From Filobasidium wieringae (Eukaryota; Basidiomycota; Tremellomycetes; Filobasidiales; Filobasidiaceae), in NCBI GenBank assembly GCA_001600055.1, contig BCIV01000015.1, positions 248,001-312,000 on the forward strand: a stretch of DNA of 64,000 nt, written 5' to 3'. Numbering within the stretch: position 1 is the stretch's first letter; every line of letters begins with the position of its first letter. The translations under genes were made by a program, and so were the position numbers. Below the pieces are notes generated by a model, which was given only the letters and a program-made list of their open reading frames with translations, had not been told where the DNA came from and made no database searches. Below, in pieces: positions 33,549 to 47,839 of this stretch.

Positions 33549-35266
33549 ATGCCTTCCACTGTTCAACTCCTTTCCGCTCTCTACCTCGTCCTTCCTTCCC
33601 TCACTTCTGCAGCCTCGATCCCTTACACTCAAGGATCTTACACTGCTTCCGAGACTGTCAGCGCGACCGAGTCCGCTAGCAGCGCTCTCCCCACTGATGC
33701 CGCCTTTAACTCGACCGAGATCGCTCTGGACCGATTAGCCAGCGCCAACGGTACCGATCTCCTGAACTCCACTTTGGCAAGCAACGTATCGGTCAGTGAT
33801 ACCAACGTCACCGCTCTCCTCGAGGGGTACGATTTGGCTCTATTGGCCTACGAAAACGGTACCGCGTACATCATCAACGAGTACGCCGAGGTCGAGTGTA
33901 CCGGAGTTGACGAGTGCAAGGTGTTTTTGGAGACCGTTGGAGTAGAGGAGATCGAGTGCGACGGTGACGACGACGACGATGAGGACGATTCGGATGACTG
34001 CGAGTACACGGACGGTCAGGAGATCCCCGAGACTCCTGAAATCCCTGAATCGCCTAACGGTGCCGATGGATCCGACTCTCCCGACTCTCCTGACACCCCT
34101 GACTCTCCTGATGTAAGCTATAACCCTTCATAAAATCGCTTTACAGTGTCAAAAGCTGATTCGATTCACTATCCTTTAGACTCCCGATTCTCCTGATACC
34201 GGTGCTTCTGCCGGATCTGGATCTGGCTCTGCTGCTACCTCGACTTTCGTCGCCAACAACGCAGTAGCCACCGGCGTGCCCGTCGCTTCCGTCGCTGGAT
34301 CTGCCGGTACTGCCACTTCTTACTTGTACTTGACCAGTGGATCTCCCGCTACCGCCACTGGAACTGCTTTCCCTATGGCTTCTGGAGCTGTCGATGCTGA
34401 CTGTGACGTGAGTTTTTGCTAAACGGTACTGAGCTCGAAAAAGACTAGGCACTGACTTGGCAAATCCTTCCTCCTTCTAGGCTGCCAAGACTGTCACTGA
34501 ATACGTCACCATCACCATGTCCCCCATTGATGTTGCTGTCACCGGTGCTGCTGCCGCTACCTCTTCTTCCCGAGCTGGATCCATCCCCGGAAACGCTTTG
34601 GTCGCTACTGGAGGTGCCGGCAAATCTTCTGCCGCTGCTGTTGCCCCTACTGCCGTTAGGGCTTCTGCCGGAGCTGCTCCCCAGGTTACTGGTACTGATG
34701 CCACTGCTGATGAGGTATGTTGCTAAGCGATAATGTGCTTATCATATATCGTCTGATCGTTGTCTCTCAATCAGGACGATGAGGACTGTGAGGAGTGGGA
34801 GGAGGAGGATGGTGAGGACGAGTACGATGAGGAGGATGCCGAGTACGAGGATGACGATGAGGATTGCGAGGACGAGTACGAATACGGCGACGAGACCGCT
34901 CCTATCAACGGAACTATCGCCTACAACGCTACTACTGGATTGAACGAGACCTATGCCGGTTACCTTAACGGAACTGCCAACGCTACCTCTACCGAAATCC
35001 CTTACGAGTCCGCTTCCGCTACCGTCTCTGCTACTGAATCCGCCGCCATCACTGCTGAACCTACCGCCACCGAATCCGCCTCTGCAGATGAGAGCTCCGA
35101 CGATGTGATCACTTCCTTCGTCGAGGTGTACGCTACTTCTTACGTTGAGCCCAGCGCTACCGAGAGCGCGGAGGCTGCCGGTATCACCGTCAGCTCGGAG
35201 GATGGACTTGTCGCTCGAGCTCACCGAGGGCTGCGACGAGTCGTCAGGAGGAAGGCGCACGCATAG
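33549..35266 (+). CDS. Secreted acidic, Ser/Thr-rich protein with Cys in acidic tracts
   Basis: Predicted cell-wall or extracellular protein of about 510 residues; no family recognised. The signal peptide is MPSTVQLLSALYLVLPSLTSAA. Many NxS/T sites and Ser/Thr/Ala-rich segments suggest heavy glycosylation. Three acidic blocks stand out: GDDDDDEDDSDDCEY, a DSPDSPDTPDSPD repeat that spans an intron, and a long block starting DDEDCEEWEEEDGEDEY with Cys spaced within it. Between them is a LTSGSPATATGTAF-like wall-protein linker. The C-terminus ends in basic pairs (GLRRVVRRKAHA), possible Kex2-type sites, instead of a GPI signal. Introns at about 34114-34180, 34408-34481 and 34714-34774. Calcium or metal binding by the acidic-Cys blocks is speculation. 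Confidence 0.75.
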
Positions 35267-35434
35267 AGAGATAGAGTTGGAAACTTAACGAGACGGACAC
35301 CCCCCTTGGCTGATTCTTTTTACGACCCCTGTTTGTGTTTGGAACTATTTAACGAACGCTTTGCTACTGCTTGACACCGTAGTTTAGACTCGGACGTCAC
35401 TGTATTTAGCTTCGTGACCTTATGAATACCCTTG

Positions 35435-37309
35435 ATGGGTGAACTTGAATATCGCATACCTATACGTGAACCGCTTCCTCTTGGCCGCCGATCGATCCTA
35501 CCTGCCGAACTAAGACAAGCTCTAGTAGTGCCCTCGCTCGAAATCAACAACCAGGACTTCCACATGCATGCTGCCATCCTTGCTAGCAATAGCATATCGG
35601 TACTCATGGAAGACAGACCATATGCTTCAGACAGCGACTCGCCTTGGTCATCCGAGCAAGAGGAACCTATCGACGACTATAGTGATTCATCAAGCTCCAG
35701 CTCGGAGACTGTTTGGAACGAGTTGTTGGAGGGTCACTGCGGCATGCGGCTAACCCCTAGTCCTACAAATCTACCGAGAAAGATCGGGGCCCTTCGCCAA
35801 AGACTTTTCGAGCTATACAATGTTCTAGTGGATATCTACTCTCAATTAGAGAGCCCAACTCAGGCGTTGCATCCTTCCTCCGATGGTAGCTGGATAGTAG
35901 CGGTCGAACTTCTTACTTCGCTGGACATTCCCAAGCTGCAAGATCCAACGGAGCGTACTAATTATGAGCCTCCTGCACGTATGACTCTTGGTCAGTCAAT
36001 ACGTGAACGGGACAGAACGACGCATAAAGTCGCTGAGCGGCCTTTTATACGCTAGTCCTCATATTTACCATCATCAATGCGATCATTCAACGTTCCTCAA
36101 TTAAGCGTTCTTACAGGAAGGGTTTGGACTCCTCTGAAGCACGTGCTGAGGTTCAGTTTCGGTCAAGATTGCGCAATCTCAAAGACAGCCCAGTTTGGAT
36201 TTCTATCGAGAAACTATCACAGGTAAGCGAATATTTAGCCCTTGAACTGATTGCATCTTGAATCTTGGTCATGTACAGGAAAACCCTCCTCCCGAAGGGA
36301 TCATACGCCATCCTAGATTGCTTTGCAGGCTCGTCAAACTCGCCGTAAACCCGTACCCTGACACGATTTACAACTCGTTGTTGGATCTATCTAACCTGGA
36401 TGCAATCACTGCGGCGGGAGTCGCCGACTATCTTTGGATGGAAGCGCTCGTATGGCTATCTGGCGACAGATCAGTGTCGGTTGTCTCTACGCAATTACAA
36501 AGTTCTACCGACACTGAAGGGGCATCTCGCGAGATTCAGTTGCGCTTGCGGTGCATCGATATAAGTGGAACTTCTCTACTGGGCAGTAAGTCCACCGCGG
36601 TAGGGGTCTACACTAGAAATTCTGATTGGTCTTTGTAGTACCAAACTCAGTGTTACGGTTGGCTCCTAAATTGACTTGCACGGTGGCTCCTGAGGATTGG
36701 GGCAACTTAGGTTCTCTGGCATATGAACTGTCTAACCTTCATCATCAGCATTACACCATTCCGCACTATTTTCGTCGATGGGGATATACAAATCCAGACC
36801 ACAAATTGAGTGGAGACGATACATCGGTCATTAACCCTTTCAAGGGCATCAGCAATTTCAAGGTGCACAGGGAACACGTGCCTGCCCTCTATAAGGCTTT
36901 GAACAAATCCATCTACCATGAGCCTCTCGAGACGGATGAACACGACGATCTGGGCAAATTGGGAGCTCCTTGTCTCGTAGATATATTACGAGCCGCGATC
37001 GTACAAAGGATCGATCCAGATATCGTCTGGAAGAACGAGCCGTTAGGGATATCACGTATCAAAGAGTATTTCGCCGCGGACTCCAATCGACCATCGTCCG
37101 AAGGTTTCGATCAGCTTGATTCGATGGTTCCGCTTCAAATAATTGATTCACTTGCGTTTACTTGGTTTTGTCCGTGCAAGAGGATGAACGCAAATAGCGA
37201 CAGGAGAGGAAATGAAAAGTTCGTTTATCACTTGCCTGAAAGACTCTACCAAAGCAACGCCGTAGCCCAACTATGTACAGAATGCGAGGCGCGAACGAAC
37301 GCGGACTGA
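35435..37309 (+). CDS. Unknown protein with C-terminal CPC/CxxC cysteines
   Basis: I do not recognise this roughly 550-residue protein. Start at 35435 gives MGELEYRIPIREPLPLGRRS; four exons joined by short introns near 35992-36115, 36222-36279 and 36588-36638. The first part has an acidic/Ser run (DDYSDSSSSSSETVW). The middle looks folded (GVADYLWMEALVWLSGD, RHPRLLCRLVKLAVNPYPD). The last exon contains YTIPHYFRRWGYTNPDH, a phrase reading CLVDILRAAIVQRIDPD, and four cysteines, WFCPCKR then QLCTECEAR, that could bind zinc. No signal peptide or membrane segment. It may be lineage-specific. Confidence 0.65.
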
Positions 37310-37473
37310 TCATGTATGCCAAAGTCCGTGGCTACGCCCATCATCGAGCCTCCACTTGAGCTCAACAAAAGTTGCTGAGATAGCATATCGATCTTTGTTA
37401 ACTCTGTAATTTGAAGAACACTTCAAGTGTGACATCTTTTTCAGATCCAATCCCAGCAGGTAGACTCCCAAAT

Positions 37474-40400
37474 ATGAGAAAGCAACTCGATCCTCGTATC
37501 CCTGCGCTTATATCGAATGGAGTGGCTGCCAACCATCGTTCGTTCTTCATCCTAATCGGCGACCATGCTCGAGACCAAGTCGTCAATCTGCATTTCCTCT
37601 TATCCCAAACAAGGATCTCGGCTCGACCCAACGTTTTGTGGTGTTACAAGAAAGATCTCGGATTTACCAGTCACCGAAAAAAGCGGGAAAAGAAGATCAA
37701 GAATGAAGTCAAGCGAGGAATCAGGGAGGCTAATGAGCAGAGTCCATTCGAACTTTTTGTCGCCGTCACCGACATCCGATACAAGTCAGTGAATGGGAAA
37801 TACGAAGAAAAGTAGCCTGTTCTGACCCTTCTTTTATCGCAGCTACTACAAAGAGTCGCACAAGATTCTCGGTCAGACATTTGGGTTTTTAGTGCTGCAA
37901 GACTATGAGGCGATTACACCAAATCTTCTGGCGAGGACTATCGAGACAGTAGAGGGTGGTGGAGTGGTATGTCTTCTCTTGAAGAACATGTCGAGTTTGA
38001 AGCAGTTGTATACAATGAGCATGGTGAGTTTAGTGCTAGCTCGGAATGCATTTCAAACTTAACGATAGTCATACAGGACGTGCACGCTCGTTACCGAACA
38101 GAAAACCATACTTCCGTTCAACCCCGATTCAACGAAAGGTTCATTCTGTCCCTCGGAGGCAATCCCGCATGTTTAGTCTTGGACGATGAGCTCAACGTAC
38201 TCCCAATCTCGGCAGGAAAAGATATCGTTGCGAACCCTCAAGCCGGGCCTAGTTCGCGGATCACCGCTATGCAGGCCGAATTGACTTCCTTGAAGAACGA
38301 ATTGAAAGAGACCCCCGTGATTGGAGCTTTAACCAAGTTGTGTGCTACTACGGACCAGCTCAAGGCTTTATTGAGCTTCGTTTCCAACGGGATTACTTCA
38401 AAACAGCTGAATGCTACTGTAGCGCTGACCGCCGGAAGAGGTCGAGGAAAATCTGCAGCTCTTGGATTGGCGATCGCCTCTGCAGTGGCACACGATTACT
38501 CGAACATTTTCGTCACTTCGCCTACCCCGGAAAATTTGAAAACACTGTTCGAATTCGTCAAGAAAGGTCTGGACGCTTTGGGATACGAAGAGACGCTGGA
38601 TTATGAGTTCGTAAGAACCGGAAACGAAGAATGGGGTCGTGCAGTTGTCAGAGTCAACATCTTTAAAGGTCACAGGCAGACCATCCAAGTAAGCCTCGCT
38701 CACGTTGAATACTTATCCTAAGTAATACTAACCGACGTGTCTTGGTTGCGTAGTATATTCAACCACAAGATCACCACGTCCTGGGACAGGCGGAATTGGT
38801 CATCATTGATGAGGCTGCTGCCATCCCCCTGCCTCTTGTACGAAAACTACTTGGGCCATACCTCGTCTTCATGGCATCGACCATTAACGGATATGAGGGA
38901 ACCGGACGAAGTCTCTCCATCAAGCTGATCCAACAGTTGCGAGAGCAAACTCGACCCGTTATCAGCAAGGATGGCGCTGCAAACGCCTCTTCTAGCATGA
39001 CCCCGAATGCGTCTGGACAAAAGACGGGTATGGCTAGAACATTATCAGAGATCAAGTTGGAGCAGCCTATTCGATACGGGTCATTCGATCCTGTGGAGAA
39101 GTGGTTGAACGCCTTGTTGTGTTTGGACGCCACGACATTACCGAAACATATCTCTGGATGCCCTCATCCATCGCAGTGTGAACTTTACTACGTCAACCGT
39201 GACACCCTCTTCTCCTATCACCCAGCATCCGAAGTCTTCTTGCAGAGAATGATGGCTCTCTACGTTGCTTCTCACTACAAAAACACACCTAACGATCTGC
39301 AATTGATGTCTGATGCACCGGCCCACCACCTTTTCGTCCTTCTCCCTCCCTTGAAGGAAGACGAGAGCACCCTGCCAGACCCCTTGGTAGTCGTTCAGGT
39401 AGCATTAGAGGGAAATATCTCGAGGGCGAACATCATGAGTCAGCTCGCTAAAGGAAGCAGAAGTGGCGGAGACCTCATTCCTTGGTTGGTCTCGCAACAA
39501 GTGAGTCCCCAATGTCGCGTTTTTACTCTGCATAATGATGATGCTCATGTATAATTTACTAATAGTACCAAGACGATGATTTCGCTATGTTGTCCGGAGC
39601 GAGGGTTGTCAGAATCGCTACGCACCCAGATTATGCTCGAGTAAGCGCTATGGCAATGAATCCTAGATTGCAAATGCTGATTCTGATTCGAGTAGATGGG
39701 ATACGGAGCTAGAGCTCTCGAGACGTTGAACTCGTTCTACTCTGGAGATCTACTCAACCTGGACGAAGTTATGGAAGAGGACACTGCCGAGAGCTTTGCG
39801 GAAGCGGCTGTTAAAGTTGACAAGGTAAGATCACGTGCTTGCTTATGCAATGCTTGGCCTGAACCAACGCTTCCTTGCGATTCAGGATGTGACTCTTCAA
39901 AGCGATAAGATCGGAGTCCGAGATGTGAATAAGATGCCTCCCCTTTTACAAAGGCTCTCGGAACGGCGCCCTGAACAGCTCGACTACCTCGGTGTATCGT
40001 ATGGATTAACTAAGGATCTCCTGCGATTCTGGAAACGATCCGGATACGTACCACTTTATATCAGGCAGACTGCCAACGACTTAACTGGAGAGCATACGTG
40101 TGTGATGTTGAAGACGCTACACAGCGAGGTTGCAGGAAGCGCCGGATGGTTGTCCGCCTTTGCTCAAGGTCAGCAGATCCTCACAAGCTGTTATCCCATC
40201 CAGCTAATCCGCGAGTGTTCTGGTAGACTTCCGACGGAGGTTCTTGTCGCTGCTTTCGTACAAGTTCAGGGAGTTTGAAGCGTCTCTGTCACTGAGTGTG
40301 ATCGAAGCTGCAAGTGCAGCGGAATCGAATGACGCAGTTAGCGGTAAGCAGATTAGAAGTTGTCGATCCTTTTCACTAGAAGCTGATCAAGCTTCATGTC

Positions 40401-41210
40401 GGTAGTACTAGCGCCATCTGAACTCAGCGGCCTTCTGACACCATTTGATCTCAAGCGAATAGATTCCTACTCGAACAACATGCTCGACTATCACGTCATC
40501 CTCGATCTCCTTCCTTCCCTTGCTTCTCTCTTTTTCACTCGACGCCTCGGACCTGATGTTACTCTCGCTGCAGCACAACAAGCGATTCTCCTTGCGCTTG
40601 GATTACAGCGAAAGACTATTGAGGATGTTGAGAAGGAGCTCAGTGTACCTGTCAATCAGGGATTGGCTTTGTTCGTCAAGATCATGCGTAAATTCAGTAA
40701 ACACCTGCACGAGCTTCAAAAGAAGGCTGTCGGAGCTGATGTTCCTGAACAAGAGCCGGTCGTCAAAAGGAACGTGGCCGTCGGAGAGGAGAGTGAGGCG
40801 GCAGGAACGAGTGATTGGAAGCCTATGAAGAATACTGTCGAGGAGGATTTAGAAGAGGTTGTAGATGAGGAGACTAGACGGAAAAAACAGATGCAGAGGG
40901 AGTTGATCGACTCCATGGATCTCTCGCAGTAAGTGTCACTTGACATCAAAGCTGGTCCCTAGATACTGATCAAGAAATCGCAATGCTCAGGTATGCTATT
41001 GATGATGGTACCGACTTCACCGACGCACAAGCCCAAGTGCAGGCTTTGGAAAAGGCTGACCCAGAATCAAGAAAACGTTTATCCACAGTAGTCAGCCTCA
41101 AAGGAACTGTTGCAGCCTCACCTGCGACGAAGGAGAAGTCTGCTGGGAAACGGAAAGCTGATGCAGGTGCTAAAGATGGCAAAAGCAAAAAGTTCAAGAA
41201 GAGGGCTTAG
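37474..41210 (+). CDS. KRE33: RNA cytidine acetyltransferase NAT10/Kre33
   Basis: Nucleolar enzyme that makes N4-acetylcytidine in 18S rRNA and tRNA using acetyl-CoA and ATP, needed for 40S assembly. The start MRKQLDPRIPALISNGV matches the family. Seen in order: LWCYKKDLGFTSHRKKREKKI; NLLARTIETVEGGG; LYTMSMDVHARYRTE; Walker A TAGRGRGKSAALG; helicase motif VIIDEAAAIPLPLV; STINGYEGTGRSLS; GNAT acetyl-CoA loop RIATHPDYARMGYGARALE; SYGLTKDLLRFWKRSGYVPLY; and a lysine-rich tail ending KSKKFKKRA. About 1,080 residues with roughly ten short introns. Motif spacing leaves little doubt. Confidence 0.96.
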
Positions 41211-41911
41211 GTTCCGCGCGCATGCGTGTTTGTAAATTTTACGTGTCGATGCATTGTACTGCTACCGGACCGACCATCGAGAATAGCTACAGTCTGGGGG
41301 TTTAGAGGGGACGGTTGAGTTTAGATATGCCCCGCTCTTGTCCACGACAATTAGATGTCAGGACGCTGTTGTCGTGACAATTGTGTTTGTCGGTGGATTA
41401 TCGGTTTAGCTGAGCGATATTTGCTGGTCGCTGATTTGGTCGCGAAATCGCTCACGGAAGCAAACCCGTTGAAACACAAAGTAAATAACCCTTTTTGGAC
41501 CTTGTACACAGCTCAGCATGTGCTTCCTTAATGAACGGTGAATGATATCTCCCGTTCGCTATTGGGCATTACAGCTAGCTCAAATCCCTCAGCTTGAACG
41601 AGGATCGCTACTAAATCGTTCGCACGGTAGATATGGCTGAATCCACTCAGCCAAAGACCCAATAACCATGCACCATCCCATCAAATTGGTCAATTCAGCG
41701 CATGAGGTCTAGCGGCGGGGCAGTTCTGCTTTCCACCGTCGATGAAAGTTGTACCATTGCAAGACACAGTGATCAGATACCTATATAATCAGTCTCATTC
41801 TTGCGAGTGAAAGAGAAAGATCACACTATCTCGTTGTGCATCAAGCGTTTATATTTACCTTATAGCTTTCCTTTTCGCGCTCAAGCAATAGCTCGTCAAA
41901 CCGTTTGAACA
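41211..41911. promoter_or_regulatory. Promoter region of the type IIC ATPase
   Basis: 701 bp between KRE33 and the ATPase. A TATATAA at about 41782-41788 lies some 125 bp before the ATG. Further upstream, CACGACAA (41343-41350) and TTGTCGTG (41369-41376) form an 8 bp perfect inverted repeat with an 18 nt spacer, a possible protein-binding site. Confidence 0.45.
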
Positions 41912-44900
41912 ATGTCTCACGCTGAATCTTTCGAGGAGGAGAAGGTCGAGCCCGACGTGATCAGTGTCCACACCGCCAAGAGGTCTATCGATATCGAATC
42001 GGGCACTCCGGTTCTTAACAAGACCCGTTTCTCCGATCTAGATCGTAAAGCGCCATATCCTCATCGAGCTCATAACCGCTCTCTTACTATCTATGAGGCC
42101 GCAACTCAAGGAACCATCAAAGACGGTCAAACTATTACCCAGCGGGAACGGGATCTCAGGATTCAGAGGACTAATTCCATCAGTCTTGCGAATGGACCCA
42201 TGAAGGGCGATCGTGAAGCCAGGACGGTCGCGGATTTCAGGACTCTTAGTTTGGGTATCCACGACACTCGTAAGAGCGAAGATCTCGCTAGAGCACAGAG
42301 GCGGGGTAAGAAGGAGGTTAAGGGTTGGTGACTTGATGGGCTCAGATTGCCGTTCTCTTTGTGCTGAACTACTGTATTTCCACAGAGCTCGCCAGCTTGG
42401 ACCACCATACCGTCACCGTCGACGAGATGTTCCAGAGATTCTCTACTAATGAGAAACTCGGTCTTGACACTGAACAAGCGAAAAGAAGGCTGCAAGCCAA
42501 TGGACCTAATTCTCCCACTCCTCCCCCTCGTAACCTGCTTAAGAAGTGAGTGACATGAGTGAATGGAGGTCTACGTTTTGTTTGCGCATGTTGATATATA
42601 TATATTATATACAGATGGTTCGGTTACGTATTCGGAGGGTTTGGATCTTTGCTCTTTGTCGCTTCTGTTCTCTGTTTCATTGCCTGGTCAGTCCCGCGCC
42701 TAATATTGCAAATATTCCTCAGCTGACGTGACTCTACTTCATTCATAGGCGTCCTCTCGGCGATCCTGCTCCTGCAGTAGCCAACTTGGCTCTGGCTATT
42801 GTTCTACTCGTCGTCATTCTGTTGCAGACCGCTTTCAATGCTTGGCAAGGTGAGTCATCGTCCTTTCCATACAATTATTCAACCCGCGCTTACAAGTATT
42901 GGCTCGGTAGACTTCTCTACCGGACGTGTCATGGCTTCTATCAGCGGGATGTTGCCTTCTACCGTTCAAGTTGTCAGAGATGGAGTAGAGAAGGAAGTAC
43001 CTGCGGCAGATCTCGTTGTTGGAGACATCGTAAGCACTCGCTCAATCACTAGCAGACGACAACATCAATTCAGCGCGCGCGTTTTACCAGGTCATGATCC
43101 GACTTGGACAAAAGCTTCCTGCCGATCTTCGTTTCTCCTCCGTTTCTTCGGACTTCAAAGCAGACAGATCTATATTGACTGGAGAAAGTGCTCCTATTGC
43201 CGGAACCATCGATTCCACCGACGAGAACTTCCTAGAGACGAAAAATATTGGGCTGCAAGGAACTCTGTGTGTCAGTGGATCTGCTACTGGAATCGTCATT
43301 CAGACTGGAGACAATACTGTTTTGTGAGTAATACCCCGCTAGAAGTTCACAAAAGAGGCTTGGCTTATCCATTCGGATGCGTTTTCACAGCGGGCGTATC
43401 GCAAAGTTGTCTTCTAGCGCCAAATCGCAAGGCTCTACCACGCTTCAGAAGGAGATCTACCGTTTCGTTTTGATCGTGTGCAGTATAGCTCTGGTCTTGG
43501 TTATTGTCGTCCTTATTACCTGGGGTGCTTGGTTGAACAAGAAGCATAAGGGATACATCACGGTAGCTGTACTCGTCATCGACGTGGTGTCCGTCGCGGT
43601 GGCGATGGTTCCAGGTAAGCGAAAAGCTGAGCTCTTGTGCCAGCCTAGTATTGATCGAATTCTGTTTATCTATATCTAGAGGGCCTACCGGCTAGTATCA
43701 CAATGTCACTGGCTATCATTGCGAATACTCTAGCCAAGAAGAAGGTTCTCTGCAAGACATTAATGACGGTCGAGACTCTGGGTGCATGCGACACTTTATT
43801 GAGCGACAAGACAGGAAGTACGTAGATCCAGCACAGCTGCGGTGCGATAGTCCACTCATACAGGTACCGCTCTTAGCTTTGACTCAAAACAGAATGACGG
43901 TAGTCAATGCTTGTGTTCTGGACGACCAATTCACTGCTTTGGAAGCAAGGGATGCCATGATCTCGGAGAGTTCTCGCTCACAAGCTGTCCGCGAGCTTGC
44001 TGCAATCGCAGGAATCTGCAACGGCGCAACTTTCGATCAGGCCGAAGTGAATGAGCCTTTAGAAGTCCGTAAAATTAACGGAGATGCGACCGATACCGCT
44101 ATTTTGCGATTCGCGGAAATGCTTCGACCAGTTGTGGACAGCAAAAACGACTGGGTGGAGCTGTATGGTACTTCATTTAACTCCAAAAGCAAACACAGTC
44201 AGTTTCACCCGGTTGGATTTTCTGGTCGATAAGGATGCTAAGCTTTTACTCCCCTATTGCAGTGCTTAAGCTTCTGCGACCGGCTACTTCTGATAAGACG
44301 GTTCCCATGATCACGGAGCTCGAGCATGGCGATTACATGCTCTTGGTCAAAGGAGCCCCGGATGTTCTAATGAGCCGGTATGTACTTCTAGCTTCTGCGA
44401 TCAGTACATTGGCTTACGAATCACTCCATAGATGCTCCTCAATCATGACCTCCGGTCAGAGTCAGGCAATCGAATTGGACCAGACAGCGAAAGAACGGCT
44501 CATTCGTGTACAGGAGTCATGGGCCGGTAACGGTCAACGAGTCCTCCTATTGGCTCGCAAGACCGTTAAAGGTAGCGATATCCCCAAGGAAATGTTCGGC
44601 AAGGAGGAACTCGCGGACTTTGTCAACCTAGAAATCAACCAGAATTTGACTATTGTTGGATTGGTCGGACTGGTAGACCCCCCAAAGGCTGACATTCCTG
44701 AAACAATCGCTACCCTGCGCGGAGCTGGGATCCGCGTCTTCATGGTCACCGGTGATTTCGCACTGAGTATGTTGGCCTCTCCACTAAATTCGATTCCCGG
44801 CCGGTGCTGATGCTAGTGACCGATAGCTGCTGTCGCCATAGCGAGGCAATGTGGGATTGTCACTGACGTTGGTCGAATCCATGGTCTTGCCGACCTCCAG

Positions 44901-46507
44901 CGGCACGCAGACATTCCTGAGAAACCTCGGCAGTCCATCGATCTCGAACACACTGTTCGGAGTTTGGCTCTGTCGGGAAGCGATTTGATGACTATGGTGA
45001 GCAGTTGATCTGATGATCCCTTTTGAGCCTGTCCTAATCGTAGCTTGCACAGAGCGATTCTCAATGGGAGCAAGCCCTTACCCTATATAACGAGATCGTG
45101 TTTGCAAGAATGACCCCGGAAATGAAACTTCGAATTGTGAAGGAACTGCAAACGCGGCAGCATATAGTTGCCGTTACTGGCGACGGAGTCAATGACGCCC
45201 CTGGTCAGTCCTATTAAATCTATTCATTGATCGGGAATGGCATTGATGTCAAACCCGCTACCTAGCTTTGAGTCAAGCGGATATTGGTGTGGCCATTGGT
45301 GGAGGCTCGGATGTCGCCCTAGAAAGCGCTGATCTGATTCTGGTAAGTACCATCAAACCAGCCCCGTTCAGACAATTTGATTGACGTACTCTTGCGTTCG
45401 TAGTTGGAGTCGTGAGTGTTGTTGGTCGACCAGGATCGAGGGTAGAAGTCTAACCCCTTGGCTTTCACAGTTTCTCCTCCATTGTGGTTGCCGTCGAGTA
45501 TGGTCGTCTCGTGTTCGACAACCTCAAGAAGACTTGCCTTTATTTACTACCCGCTGGAAGTGCGTGCACCAATGTCTCAATCCGAAAACCCCCACTGATG
45601 TCGGCTTTGCGCTCTTAGGCTTCTCCGAGTTGATGCCAGTCTTACTGAACGTCTTCTTGGGACTCCCTCAAGCGCTGTCTTCCATCCAGATGATGTGAGT
45701 TACAGCACGATATCTCGTCCCGGCGCGATTAACCGACACAGGAAATCCATCAGCCTTATCTGTGTTGTGACAGACGTCTTCGCAGCAGTTGCGTTATGTT
45801 TCGAGAAACCTGAAGAAGGTCTGCTTCTGAGGAAACCTCGGGATGTCAAGAAGGACAGGCTTGTCGATTGGAAGCTCTGCTTCCACGCTTATCTCGTTTT
45901 GGGGGTCTACGAATCGTTGTGCGCGATGAGCATGGCGTTCTGGTATCTCCAGCGAAACGGAGTCCTCTTCAAGGACATCGTTGCTTCATATGGAGGATTC
46001 CGGGGGGGTCTCGATAGCGATTACATTACCGAGCACGTCTACAAAGCGCAGTCGATCTACTACTTCACACTAGTCATCATGCAATTCGGGTAAGCCCGCA
46101 GAACGATGTCACTTACAAAACGTGGTTCACTTACCTCTTATCGGACCGCTAGTAACTTACTTTCCACGAGGACTCGTCGGCTGTCGATCTTCCAACATCC
46201 GTTCATCGGGAAACCATCAACCAGCAATAGATACATCATCCCCGCCATGATTGCTGCAATTGCATTCGCATTCTTCTTCTGCTTCGTTCCCGTCTTCCAC
46301 AACGCGTTCCAGACCAGAAACGTACCGGTCGAATACATCTTCTTGCCGTTTGCCGTGAGTTTTTGCTCCTGGGTTGTCATTTGATCGTTCGGCAAATACT
46401 GATCGCTCAAACAATAGTTCGCCTTCGGAATTCTCTCGTTCGACGAGACTCGAAAGTACTTTGTTCGAAAGTACCCCACCGGCTTTTTGGCCAGAGTCGC
46501 TTGGTAA
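41912..46507 (+). CDS. P-type ATPase, type IIC (Na,K/H,K-ATPase-like)
   Basis: Integral membrane cation pump. The N-terminal part after a polar extension reads [18 protein letters not shown], then [11 protein letters not shown] and [12 protein letters not shown], as in animal Na,K-ATPase alpha chains rather than fungal Pma1 or Ena1. Core motifs: [21 protein letters not shown]; the phosphorylation site SDKTGTLTQNRMT, split by an intron inside the GT codon; [22 protein letters not shown]. The C-terminus [17 protein letters not shown] resembles the family tail. In M5-M6 I read SFSELMPVL and [13 protein letters not shown]: the glutamate matching E779 and the aspartate matching D808 are present, but D804 is replaced by Val. 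Transport may differ from a true Na,K pump. About 1,100 residues, many short introns. Confidence 0.9.
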
Positions 46508-46898
46508 ATTATAGATGGACGGACATGCTTACAACGTAGAAACTTTGTACAAATTATACCCATATACCCTTTTGTAATATCTTGATCGATGATGGTTGTT
46601 GATTGGGACTTGATCCGGTATAGAGACCATAGACATGCAATGGTTCCGATGCGATTTGTACGGTATCGGGTGGGAATGGCAGGGAGCGCGGTCGGTCTTA
46701 TGATTTGTTCCCCTGATGAGCTTGGGTTATACATCGGTCCCTAGCAGGAGCTACTTGGCTATATCGCGTGATCGACTAGATTAGAGGATGGTAAAGCTTC
46801 GTGCTGTATAACGGCTTAAGAGCAAGACAAATCGTAAGCACACGATCATCCCATGATTGTCTTGCTGCTGCTCACGATAACAACCACAGACCCCCCTA
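46508..46898. other. Convergent 3' region, ATPase / RAB4
   Basis: About 390 bp between two converging gene ends. No coding signal seen. Confidence 0.5.
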
Positions 46899-47815
<917 letters not shown>

Positions 47816-47839
47816 CTTGAGGAGGTAGTCTACAGTTGA

